From the NCBI GenBank assembly GCA_017506865.1, contig JAFCMP010000514.1, forward strand, positions 62,001 through 126,000: 64,000 nt of DNA. The letters are read 5' to 3'. The notes below the pieces were generated by a model. It was not told the origin of the DNA. It ran no database searches and was given only the letters and a program-made list of their open reading frames with translations. This stretch comes from Tribonema minus (taxonomy: Eukaryota > Sar > Xanthophyceae > Tribonematales > Tribonemataceae). The position numbers were made by a program, and so were the translations under genes. Below, piece by piece: positions 35,701 to 48,800 of the stretch (the first letter of the stretch is position 1; the number at the start of each line of letters is the position of its first letter).

Positions 35701-38700
35701 AGTGCTATAGGCCAGCACGCACCTGGGTGACAATCTTAGGGATCAGCGGGTTCTTCTTGTTGACGTCAGAGAGGCTGAGCCTGGGGAGGGTGGCAAGCGC
35801 TGCAGCAGAGTCCGGTTTGGTCTGCCAGTCCTTGAGGGCCTTGGTCTGGGCAATGGTGTTCTTGATTTGCTGCGTGGACAAGAAGAAAACAGCAGAACCA
35901 AATGATGTCGTGATTTGTGCATCACTCTGCAGAGCCTTGAACCACTGTTATTGTTAAGTAATCGGATGTATTTGTGCACAAGAGGGTCTCTGCGGCAGAG
36001 TTGAGTGCCTTGGTCTTGGTAATAACATATTGTTGTTATAGTTGAATGTTGTTTGCTGCACGGACCGAGTGGGCGGCATAGCGAAACAGTAGCACACAGT
36101 GATAGTGCCACAGTGTCGTGGCATCTGCATTTCTTGGTAACCTGAGGTGCAACCAGAGAATTTCAACACGCACATACTACACACATGCATGTACGGGGAT
36201 GTCGAAGGTAGCACAACGATGATGATCATCATCTTTACTGGACATCAAGTGAGGCCTGGTGTTCGAATCATTCATTGATGTATCGTTACCACTGGGCACT
36301 CAGGGACCAGGCCTACAGTTGCACAGTTGCACACCAATCGACACACAGGTAGGAAAGCCAGAAGGTGGGGTGCTACTTACAGAAACCTGGCTTTGACAAA
36401 TTAACATGGTGTTGATGAGCATGAAGAATACTTCTGTGGTAATCAGGTGGCAAGATATATGATCTCAGCGCGTTTTGCCAGGGTTCCTTTGGCAACGACC
36501 CATGATTAGCGAAGGTAATTATTTGGAAACCAAGCTTGGACGCTTGTAAGAGAATCTGATAACTGAGAGTCTCCCAGGCACCTTGTACATTTCCGTATGA
36601 ACTCTCATGACGATTGAGGCTCTGCACCTTGGGTGCCTTGCAAGACTTGCCCGCCAGCTTTGCCGCCACTTGCTTGTCTGCGCCAGTCTCGTGCTGCACT
36701 TTAGGGTATTGTTCCTTACAGGGAGAGAGCAGACTCCCTCACGGCCGCCTGCTGCTGCTTTTACATGCGCCTATTGCAGGTGTCTGAAAGTTGAACACGA
36801 CATCAATCACTATGATAACTTATTGCTGCTGTTGCACCTTGGGCATCATCTTGGCCTTGATCTCTGCCAGCTTTGCCGCCTCTCGCTCGTCTGCACCCGT
36901 CTTGGGCTTCAAGTCAACCGTCACCCTGCAGTTGCGCGTAGGGTTGCGATAGAGGTGTGACTGTCAGCGTGCAGGCGCGCATAGAGCCTGTCAAGCATCA
37001 TGCAACAGCTTTCTGACACCATACATTGCTATGACATTTGAGGCGGCAGCTTGTACATAGCTGCTCAATTATGTACAAGCTGCTCAATAACTTTTCAGTG
37101 AGCGTCCGTTTCCATAGCCCGGTAGGGCTCACCCGACCATTGTGGATATACTACTAGAAGTCAGAAATCTATACCACAAACCTCACTGGCAGGCAAGCAG
37201 GCGGTGCGACAGCGCTAGAGCGGAGCCTCCAGGAGATGTGTCCATGTCAGCAAACAAAGTGCTCTAAAGGTGGTGCGCAGAGGTCGCGCAAACAAAGTCA
37301 CGACAACTCCGCTTGAGGTGAGAAGTAGACTCCGTTCGTGGGCAGACAGGGCAATCCTAGCTCTGTCGTCATGGAGCGAACACTGGAGAACAGGCTGTCA
37401 GGGCTGGCTAATAGTATACCGGCATGCGTGGGCGTGCCAGTGCATGAACTCGGGAAGCGGTACAGTACCCGTTTTGGGATTTCTTCGCCTTCTTTCAGCA
37501 TTGCACATGCTACGCTGCAGGTGCGAAATCGTTGTGGCAGAGGTGTCGCATCCCACGCGCAGAGTGACAGTCTGAGAGTGTGGCATGCTTTGCGCACCGC
37601 AGAGAAACATACACACGCGGTGCTGCTCATATTATCAATGGCACTTGGTGCTGAGTGTTAGGCTCGGAGTGACTTAGTACAATATAACGCCACACCACAG
37701 GCGCAAAGGCGTTGTGGCAGAAGTGTCGCCGTCTGGCAGCGGCAGACGGTGCTCATATGCTCGTAGTATCACGACAGGCTGCAAGGAAGGTTGGTTGCAA
37801 TGTGTAACAGCAGGGAAGATTATGAGTGGTGCTGGTTATGCCATGCCCGACCAAGGCCGATATTTGACGAGCTGCGTTACGGAGCATACCTACTGTGCGC
37901 ATATCTTAGTTTGGGCGCTTGCATGATTTGCGAGGGTTCTCCTAGCAATGACATGCGGTTAGCGACGGTACGTTGTGCCAGAGGAGATCGAGAGAGCCGG
38001 AGTCGCCCACTCCTTGCACATTTTCAAACAAGCCATGATGGTGCGCTCTGGAGGATGTTACCGCAGCGGCTCGCATGGATTACCTGTGCGTGTTGGCGAT
38101 GAAGTACTTGTAACCAGCGGCTGAAAGACAGACTGTCCCTGCTTGAACTGCTTGATGATCTCGGAGAAGGCGTCCACAAGGTGCAGGTTCAGCGTTGGGT
38201 CCCTTCATGCGGCCAGGGCATGTGCAGCAGCAATGCATTCAGCTTTAAGACTTGACGCATTCAAGGTGCAGCACATGTCTGAACAGCCTTGAGACCAATG
38301 CTGGCAGGCAGGCATGCCGTATGTGCAGCAGCAATGCAATTAGCTCTCGATGCATTCAGCTCTTGTTGCAATCAGTGGGAGCATATGTCATGTCCCACTG
38401 AGCAGCCCTCCGGACAACTGCTCGCAGCCAGGCATCTGACACAGCAATGCGTTCACCTCTTGACGCATTCACGCTGCAGCATATGCCATACAGTGTTTGA
38501 GCAATGTGATGCACACCAAGACCGCAACACTGTACTCGTTTTCTCCCATCAAGAAGGACTGCGAGTCTCAGAGAGGCCATTTAATTTGTGTGATCATGGG
38601 AAATCAGCAGGTGGCCTAGTGCCGTACTGAACACCAAACTTCACCATAAACTGCCTGCCGGTGCTGGTTCAGCACTCACCTGTCATGCACCCATTGGATC

Positions 38701-41700
38701 ATGACTGACTCCAGGAGGTCAAGCCCCTGTTGTAAGAACCCGAGGCTGGCGGGCTCAGGGAGGCGAACTGCAGAGAGTTGATCAAAGCCTGTATGGCGGC
38801 CCTCTGTTTTGGATCACCAATGGAGGAAACTTGAGGGTTATTTTGTGTAACAGTCGATTACAATTATTGCCAGGTGATTGCAAAATACGGAGTATAAAGT
38901 ATAACGCCCTGACAGCCTGGCCTTACTTGCAAAACGACTGAAACTAGGGTGCCGAAAGTCCCAAAGAGCGCGAGCTTTAGGTTCTATTTTCATGGAGATT
39001 CAGAGCCCGAAATGCCAACACCGGGATGCGCGGTGATCCAGCGAAAGCTGGGGTTAGACTGTGCCTATGCACAAAGTCCACCGACGCTTGCTCCTGATGA
39101 GCTTCCAGTGTACTGCTGCAGCAAACCTACATAATGTACGGTAGTACATCTGAAATACTGGATTTGCGGCTAAGAGCGCAACGTTAGTTGCGGTTGCCGA
39201 CACATGCTAAGTTCTGTGTCGGCAATCCAGTCTTGCAGTGGACTTACAGAGGCAGACAGCGACAAGGGTCAGTACATTGGCAGCGTGTGTCGATGCTGCA
39301 AGCTTGGTCTCGATTGTCTGTCAAAATACGTGCGCCTAATTGCAGTAGTTTACAGTCTTGGGCCGCCAAGCCACCAGCTACTTTGTGGAGGTGCCTTGCA
39401 TCACAAGGGTTAGGGTTAGGGTTAGGGTTTGAGATACGCTGTACACATTTTGAGCAGGTGTGTGCTTATATGTCGTGGGCGTACGTGTCAGCCATACATG
39501 AACTTGAAGGAAATGGTGCGTCAATCAGCATTGTGGGTATAGCAGGCCTCGTCTCATCGCTTTCCATCACGATGCACACGTGCACTAGTGGCTGCTTACA
39601 AGTCTGTGTGCCCACACAAGAGTGCCCCTCTGTTGCAAGTGCATGCACCAGCAGTTCTGGTTGTCCGGAACTGTCATGGGCAACCTTCAGCCACCCAGAA
39701 AAACCACCATTGGGTGTCCCAAGTGTGCTGCGACTGCTTGTTTGAACAATGGCTTAGCAATGTCAATTGCGCGTCGTATGATGCCAGCCTGAGCCTCTCG
39801 CGATCTCTCTGATTCATATAGAGTCAGTTTGTGCTCGAGGTGCATTACCCTTTTTCCTCTTGAAGTTTTAACCGCACCATTGACCACATTCTGGATCATA
39901 CTGATGAAGGTCTCTTGAACCCATGATGGAAGCATGGGTGCAATTGGTGTGCTGTGTAACTCACAAGCTGCTGTCTGAACAAATGCTGACTCACCTCAAA
40001 TCCGGTCTTCGCGACAGTTGCGAGAGTGCCCAAGATGAGTTTCTCGACGGCATCGACCTACATGGCAGCATCCAGAGGGCAGGCCTTTCAGGTGAGTGGC
40101 AAGCAAGGCAAATGCCTCAAAGCAAGGGGTGCGTGCTTGCAGCATGCCTAGGGTTGTATGAGGTTCAGCATGCGCTATACTCTGCAGGTGCAGTGCACTT
40201 ACACACGGACAAACGCGTCACCATCCGCAATACAATATCTTGAGATGCTTCATTTGGGGAGTATTTGTGAGGCTATCGCAGACCTCAAAATATTCCCAGA
40301 ACATAGCTCAGCAACAGAGAGGTGTCACTGACTCAGAGTAACTTTCATGGCACCTGCACAGGCACTTGCGAGGCTAGCTGGCCGGAAGGATCATTCACGT
40401 GACACTCAACACAACCATCTCATAGTAGACTGAAACCAAAGTTCACATGTCGGCAGGTTTCAAACCTTGGTGGTGAGCACCATGCCAGAGCTTCAAGAAG
40501 TTCATGTATAGGCAAGTTTCTCAAGTCTTTTATTCAGACATGGAAGAGGGTACATCGATGACGTTGGAAAGTTTTGCGCCCGGGCCCATGGCAAAGTGAA
40601 TGAGAAAGGTCCACTCTAATACTATGCATGACAGGCCTGGGATGTGCAAGACCCCACAACAAACTTGAAGGCAACCAATGCCAGCGTGGCGACACTCATA
40701 TGCCCTGCTTTGCTTTTGTTGCCGGAGTCTTTGCAAATGAGACAAAACCATCACCTGGGAAGGCTTGACGCCCAGCAGACCGATGGTGAAGATGCCTTGG
40801 CGAAGGTACGTGATGTACCCATTGCCAGTGGGCGCTGTTCCCAGCCCGCTGTCGGTCAGCGCCTTCATCAGCGGCGCCGCGCTGGTTGAGGATCAGGGGT
40901 GGATTCTTAAGATGAGAGCGGGGTGTGAACTTGACAAGGTTGACAATGTCATCATGATGAGGTTGGTTGTTGAGGTTGAAGTGAAGATCGGCAGCCTGAG
41001 CAAGCGGCAGTAGCAGCAGCAGCAGCAGCTGCAGCAGGAAGCACCACAACAGCCCGGTCAGTGCCGACAAATAACATGCCCACTGGCAATGGCATATCCA
41101 GCCGGCGCCGCCGTGCCTACGCCGCAGTCGGTCCGCACATTCCAAAATAGGCATCAGGGGAAAGGTGTGGGAAACAGGCTTTGCTCACTGACAGGCTGAG
41201 GTCTGTCTCTGAGTCTGGCGCAGCAGTAGTCGCTGCCATAATACTGGTACTGCCCTTGACAATGTATGCAAAACAGAAGGAAAGGCAGGGCAAGCGTGCA
41301 CATTTCCTGGGGTTGAAATGCTCACACAACGTACTATAGTACACTGCTAGTCAGAAATCCCGTGAACATGCAATGGAAAACAGGAATAAAAAATGATGCC
41401 GCACCTGGAACCGATCAGGAGGTCCTCCAAGATGCTCAGCTCCAGAGACTCCTTGAGAGAGAGCGTCCTGAAATTCAGGACCCAGTTGACAGACACAACA
41501 TGCTCCGTCGTGCTCGCGTCGGCGACAGAGTATGTTGCCGGGTAGCGCCTGGGCTTTGGCAGCCGTTTCTGGTCAAGGAAACGTGCAAGCAGTACGCGAG
41601 GCTCTCAGTTGTCTCTGACACAAGCGTGCAAACTTCTTCTCACCGTCGCTAGCCTCAAGACATTGCTACATAGGAGAACCCCGGCTATTTGAAATCAAGC

Positions 41701-42866
41701 AAGCGATCATACCAAGCTTGTATTAGTAAATTGTATGAAGTATAGAAGTATCATGAATCAGGTACGAGCATTTGGGCACTATGTAGCACAATAATAGCAC
41801 AGAGTGGGGTTGCAGTTTTACATAGGTGATTGTCTTACACATTGACGACCCAACAGTGCTCAACTAAATTGTGAGCATATGGCACCTGAAGTGTATGCTC
41901 TATATACTACAGTAGGATGACGGTAGTGCATGTGGCTGCTGGTGTTGGAAGTACGCAAGCTGCAACTTGTTGTGAGCTGCTTCAAAGGTCATTGCCCTAC
42001 CAGAAAGGCATATCATGTGAATCACCAAGCCGAGCGAAACTGCACACAAGTATACGCCCGCACTTCAGCGCATGCAGAAGTGTGAGACGGGCACCGCTGC
42101 TGACATCTGCAGCACGGTTCGATTTCTGAAATACTGTGCCGCCATGTTGATGCGTGCGCCCCAGCAGACGTGGCACAGCTCAACAAACGCAATGCGCAAG
42201 GTAAAGATGTACCTGAAGCTGGGTCGCAGTTGTTGATACGTCGGCGTCATTCTTGTCGTACTTTTTGAAGTACTGCACCGAGGCGACGTCAGCAGCGAGC
42301 AGTGACCGCGTGAGGTTGATGGTATCAGGGTTAGGGTTTAGTTTAGGGTCTAGGGTTAGGGTTAGGACTGACTACGGCGTACATTTGCTGGAGGGGACCC
42401 GGGGCAGCCTTTCATGCGAATGATTGAACATACTTGCTTACTATGGTTGGAGTGGAAGGCATGTATGTCGACTCTAAAGCGGTGCGCGCAGGCGATCAGC
42501 AGCATGCACGAGGCCGGTTGCCCACATCGACAGGCAAAAGGTCGTTGTACCTTCGCAATCGCTGAGGGGGGAGCCTGAGGGCTCAGCCCTTGGTAGCGTA
42601 CAATCTTCAAGGGAGGACCGATGAATGGCATCATGCTCTTACACTTTGCTAGTGGGCGCAGGTGACGAGGAGCATCAGATAAGATGCATTGTCAATTAGC
42701 TTTGATGACCAGGGGGCTTCAGCCTTGGCAGAGAATGGTCATGAATGGTCATGAATGGCATAGTACTATTGTCGCTGAATGCTTGATCACTGCATGCAAG
42801 CGAGGTCGTTGAAGAAACTGTGACGGACGTCATGACGATCGAATGGATGGCTGAGCCTGGCACCAT

Positions 42867-42898
<32 letters not shown>

Positions 42899-45800
42899 AA
42901 GGCCTTGATAAAATGTGCGGAGACTCAGCAGCTGTTCGCCCCCCAGCCTCAATAGTAGTCGGCTCAGCAACTGCAGCAGCAGCGGCACGTGGAAGCTGCA
43001 GCCTGTAGAGACCAAGTGGGCATGCCAGTCTACAAACAAGAGCCACAAGCATCAGTGGCATAAGTGTAAGTGCTCAGACACTGCACACCCATTGAGTATG
43101 AGGTGCGATACTATGTGGAAACGCGCATGGAGTGTGTGAGGTTCCCAGGGTCTGGCTAGTAGTTCAAAACAAGGGCGGAAGCTTTAAGTGCACCATCGCT
43201 AATCATAGGTCACTGCCAAGAGACCCCTAGTAAATGGCGCAAATGAGCAAAGCCAACGAAGTGTATCAAGCAGGTTCCTGTGCTTTGCGAGCATCTTGCT
43301 TTGTACGCGCGATAATGCTAGTTCAAAGCGCTATTGAAACGTTCAAGAAGATGCTGGCTCACTTGGAACTGTCCTGAAAACACACTGGGTGTGCCTGGGC
43401 GAAACCCATCAACCACAAGACCTGACTCTCAAAGTGCCAGCGCGTAAAAACGAGCTGCCCGCTCTACAAATGTTCACATTTCCTTGATGGTACCCCAACG
43501 TCACATGTGATGCCGTCTTCTGCCGATTCAAAGTCAGTGATTGGAATCACCGCGCGTCAACCTGATTCCACCGCTTCATCTGACGATTCACCAGGTCATT
43601 CGCAAAAGAAGTTGCAGCTGTTGGCGGGACGGCAATCAGAGACGGTGATAGGACTTACCGCATCAACAATATCCAGCCGCTCCTTCACGGGGTCGTTTCC
43701 ATAGAAGAAGACGCGGCTGTTGGCGGGGTGGTAGAAGCGCCTGTGGAAGTCCTGGATGTACTCAAAGGTGAGCGTTGGGATGACGGCAGGGTTGCCGCCG
43801 GCGTTAAACCTGTACGCCGTGTCCGGAAAGAGCGCCTGCAGCACTCGCAGGCGTGAGGAAGCCACGTGAGCGCGCTGTGGGTAGAATGCTCCAATTTAGT
43901 GTGAAAGATGCGGTAACATGTGTGCAAACGATATGTTCACATAGTGGAATGGGCCGTGACGGGTTACAAATGTGAGAAGCGAGCATCTGTGCACAAGCTG
44001 CTGCCTCACTGAGGGCGGCGTGTAAATATGTTCATCATTGCAAGGTTGCGGGCCCCATTCCCGTCTTTCCACCTTTTCTCTGAAGTTTTGTTTCAGCCTC
44101 AACGATGAAGTGAGTCAAGGCACTGAAAGACCCTGTCCCATAAGCATGCACTCTCATGTCATTCGCGACAGTGCAAGTCAGACCAGGGGTATATGTACGC
44201 TGTACAATGACCCCATCTAGAAGTATATGTATTTGATTCACTTACGCTTGACGGGGGAACCCGATGAAAAATGCAAGTTATGCAACTCTTGCGCTCACAT
44301 CATCAAGCGTGTGCTCATACGCATTTGTGACCGTAATGGTTCACATGCGCTATCTACACCATGAAACGGCCACTGACCGCCAGGTGGGCTTCCAAGAGGG
44401 CTTTGTCTGCCTCAGAACTCCCGCTACTGCCCCTACAAGTTGGCACCGCCAGAAACCGTAACGCCATCACTCGCTGAGACAATTGCATTTGCAGTGCAGT
44501 GGAAAGCGCAGCCCTAAACCCAGCAACAGCGATTCCCTTAAGCGCCGCCGCCGCCGGGCCAAAGTCACTCCGCTCGCGCGCTGCATACTCCTCAGCCATG
44601 GCGGTACTTAGGGCGCTGGCTTCATCGCCGCTCACACCAAAGGCACCAAATGCCGTTGTGGCGAGTGTGTAGCTAAATCAACATGTGCAAGATGATCCTT
44701 GTGTGAGCTGCAGCAGGATACCCGGCATTTGACCAGCGCATACACCGTTATTTACATTACTGGCCTGGTCTATGGCCCGCCTTCATGATAGATGACCGTC
44801 CGGGTTGGAAATTCACCCGCATTTGTCTTGCCTATGACAACGCACCCCCAGGGCCCCTCCTTTTTCACTTGCTTCGACTGTCAATTTTACCATGATGAAG
44901 TACTACTTGGTAAGTGCGTACACATCACCCCCGTGAATGTAGGTGACCTTGTACACTATTGTAATTGGTCAGAATGGGGCAAGTGCAACGATGTTATCGC
45001 CACTGATAACCCTTGTACTGCCTCAGCGATGTTATAAACTTTTGGTCGCCTTGTTGCCCCCCCCCCCACCCCCTCACTTCAACCCCCTCCCCCCCCCCCG
45101 TTTTGCCGTCGTTGGTCGCGTCCTTCACTTGCCTTATTTGTGGTCGAGTACAGAACAGACTCAGGATCGGAATAGACGCCCTTCATTTCGCTCATCACAA
45201 CCCCCTGGTACGTCAGCGGGTCACTGGCCTTCTCCAGCTCGTAGTGCCAGCCCTGCACGCAGAAGTGTATGGTGCAGGCAAATAAGTTCTACAGCATGGA
45301 ACGCGACGCACTTATCTGACACTAAAATACATTATAGCGAAACAGAAACCGTTGAAATTTCTATGTTGGTCGGTCGCTAGCCTCTCCAGGTTGTAGTGCC
45401 AGCCCTGCATGCAGAAGCGCATGGTGCAGCCTAGTAGTAGGCAAATGAGCACAGCAACTCTGTAGCATGCCAAGAGCACGTTACGACACTCACTCACACA
45501 CTCGGGGAAGGAGTTCAGATCAGTCAGAGCTGATGCAACACACAAATCAGCGCATTCACTCTCTACAGCATACGTAGAGCGCACGAGAGCACTGCATGGC
45601 ATGCTGGTCACGGTGCTGACAAGAGCGCTTCAAAGGTTCAAGTTCAAGTTGTTGACAGATCAGCCAAAGCTGAAACCACAACCCTTTACATAGTATGTTG
45701 GCGCTTGCGCTTTCCCATGCGTACTAGTCAAGCCAACCCTGCAAGCCCACGCTGTAGGAGAATCAGCACAGCATTCCTACAGGCCGCCTCAAACGTGCGA

Positions 45801-48800
45801 CAGTAAAAGTGAAGCTCTAGAAGCGGATTTGGCTTTGAGTCATGGCTGATGCAGGTGACGACATCACAACCGCCTGGTGTGTCTGTGAGACCTCGGCGTT
45901 CTTCAGCTTGTCACCAGCCCTGCATGGCGAAGCGCATGGCCCAAATATGAAAATGCAACAAAGTGCGCGAAGCTCTAGGTCCTATTGCTTACCCATCGTC
46001 AGCTAAGGGTATGTTGTTAACTGCCGCTTCAGGGACAGAAACCCTAGGGAAAATGCAGGGTGTCATGCAACTACGAGTGTATGCTGTGTGCTGTGAATGC
46101 GGAGTGCTGTATGAACCGCATACAGGGGTCAACTAAAGGCAAGCAGACAGTTCAAGCGAACCAACTACATGCAGGCATCAAGCGGGACATCATCCGCCGC
46201 AGCCCCTACTAGTACCCCTATCCACCCCTCATTGGTACAGCTAAGAGTACTTCAAGTTGCCCCCCCTTGTTACGCAAGCGTTGTCTGATCACCAGACCAA
46301 GATGATGTACAGCAATGATCTCAGAATCGGTCAGATGAGCGCCGACCGTTGTGCCGGGCTATGAAATATGTTAGTAGGTACTTTTGATGAGGAACACTTC
46401 GGAGCTGACGCTGGTTTGCCCTTGTTTGGAAACCAGTTTGGTTGAGGAGGGTACGTCAGCTAATGCGGGGTGGGACCTGTACAGCCACGGTGACCGTTGC
46501 GCACACCTGATTGTTGGCAGCGTTGGAGTTGATGCGGGCCATTTGTGTTGTCGTAAAACCAGCGTTATACTATGTACTGATAGCTGCATGAGCCCTGACG
46601 GGCTATGAAAAGACAGCAAGCGTCCATGTACAAGCTGCCGGTTCGCTCAAGCGGCGTCACACACAAACACGCTGACATGGCAGTTTTGCTCTGGGGAATC
46701 TGTGCAATGGGTTTTCAGAAGAATCAGGGAGCGCAGTGTGCCTCATCCACATGTCGGCCAAGGCTTGGCGCTTGCAAGACTGCTCGTGCTAGTCAAGAGC
46801 GATCGGAGCGTACCTACTGGGGGGATCCGATGCACGCGTGACACAGGTGTCTCACTTTGAAGCAGATGACTGCAGCATGAACCTCATGGCGAGTGCAAGC
46901 GGGAACAAGCTATAGCCCTCTGGTGTCAGTCAGAACCAGAAGGCAAATGTGGTCAGCAGTTCCTGGCAAAATTGCTGCTTTGAGCATCTTTACTTAGCAC
47001 GTGCCGGGGGCACTGAGATGCTATTGTAGCTTGCCAGACTCCTTGATGCCCAGCAGGCGGCACATCGTGTGCATATCTTACTTCTACTAATTTGAAGTAT
47101 ACAAAAGTGAAACTTGACTTCTGTCACAGTTACGCCGCCCTGAGTGAGGCAACAGCATGCCCACAAATGATTGCCTCCATGTTCACAGCCCGTCAGGCTC
47201 ATCCAACTATAAGCAGATGCCGGAGCTAGGGTACTTGATTTGCGTCATTGCTGCATGGCAGGGCGTGCATTAACAAAGTGAAGAGGAAGATCACACTTGT
47301 GTGCTCGAAACACATAAAAATCGCACACATGTTGGTAGTCTACATTGCCACAGGCCATTCAGCGCCTTCAGTACGCAGTACTCTAATGATGCTGCGCTGG
47401 GTTGCCAAGTGGTTCTTATCAGGGAAAAAAGGCACTGAAAGAGAAACACCAACACAACAAGTGATACTTCCAATTATTACATTTTTGGAGTGTAAGAAAC
47501 AAACTGACAAAAGACCCAATATGTTACAACATCCGCCGGTACTTTCAAGCAAGTCCAAAACAGTGATAACACCTTCATACAGCTTTCTGCACTGACCTCC
47601 TGCTGCAGCCTGCGAGGATCCTTGATGGCCAGCGGGTGGAGCACAGCGTCCATGTAGATGTCCACCAGGTTGTAAAAATCCTGCGCCAGCAGAGGGGGGG
47701 GGGGGGGGGCGACATCAAGCGCATTGAGCGATACGCTCACATGCATGAATGGGAACAGGTGAGGAAGTCGTAAACTTCTCGGCTGGCGCAGGGTTGGCCC
47801 ACCAACAGATTCATAGCACGACCACTGCAAATACCAATTGTAGCATAATATCAAGTTCCAAAAACAGCAATAAAACAGGTATGTACGTGCTGAGGGTGTT
47901 GAAGACATGCTCCATAGTGTGCACATGAGAGCCATTCAGCGCGAGGCTTGGCACACGCATGCATGGCTGTGTGTTGGGAAGGTTTCAGGCACTGGTTACT
48001 TGTGTTGCATTCGCTGTCGAGCGGAAGTCTACGCTACCATGTATTCATGGAGGTGATTGCAGAACCGCAGTGTTTATGCTACTACTATGTACGCATTCAT
48101 GGAGGTGGTGCATATTGACGGCGTCATGTGACAGCTGCTGGAGTGCAGAAGACGCAGCGTGGGCGAAATCTGCATGTTGAACATCAATGTCTGCGCGCAC
48201 AGCAATAGCGATCTCATACATCTTTGTGAATGAGGTCCTGCGAATACAAACAGGCACGTGACTCTCTCACACAAACATGCAGCTTGTCTCTATTGGACAC
48301 AGATGGCTGCGCATAGGTTCAGGCAGATCTTGCAAATGTGTGGTTAGTAAAACCCGTACTAACACAACGCTGGTGGTTGCAGATACTTGAAGGTACCAAA
48401 GAGATCTGCTGGGCCACATGTGTGATCAGCGATGGTGAAAATAAGTTCACCCTGCTTGTGTAACAACGGAATCAAAACAAGGAAGCACCATCAAGAGCCT
48501 CACATATCAATTGTACATATTGCACTGCAAAGCTGTGAGACCCTAACCCGAACCCTTAATCCCTATCCCTATCCCTACTAGTACTAGTATGTACATATAA
48601 ACATGCACAGGTGATTGGACATTACCTCACTCAATGCATCAGAGTCAGTGGTCTAAACCATGATTGATCACACTGCTGTACATCCCCCTCATTAGTATAT
48701 AAACACAATATAATGCTCGTCTGCCTCGTCAGCTGAGTGCTCACCTTCAAGTTCAGGCTGGGCACCAGGTACATGGTGAAGTCATCGTACGTGAGCGCGT

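Noticed and set aside
37338-38102. Nested + strand genes in a PreP intron
   Set aside because: The frames have no family likeness and no clear splice or start context, and they overlap repeated segments.
46590-46640. Hammerhead ribozyme core in the dispersed hairpin repeat (GATGA, a GCCC/GGGC stem, then TATGAA)
   Set aside because: The strictly needed CTGATGA and GAAA boxes are not both present in any copy, and no closing stems with a cleavage triplet could be drawn.
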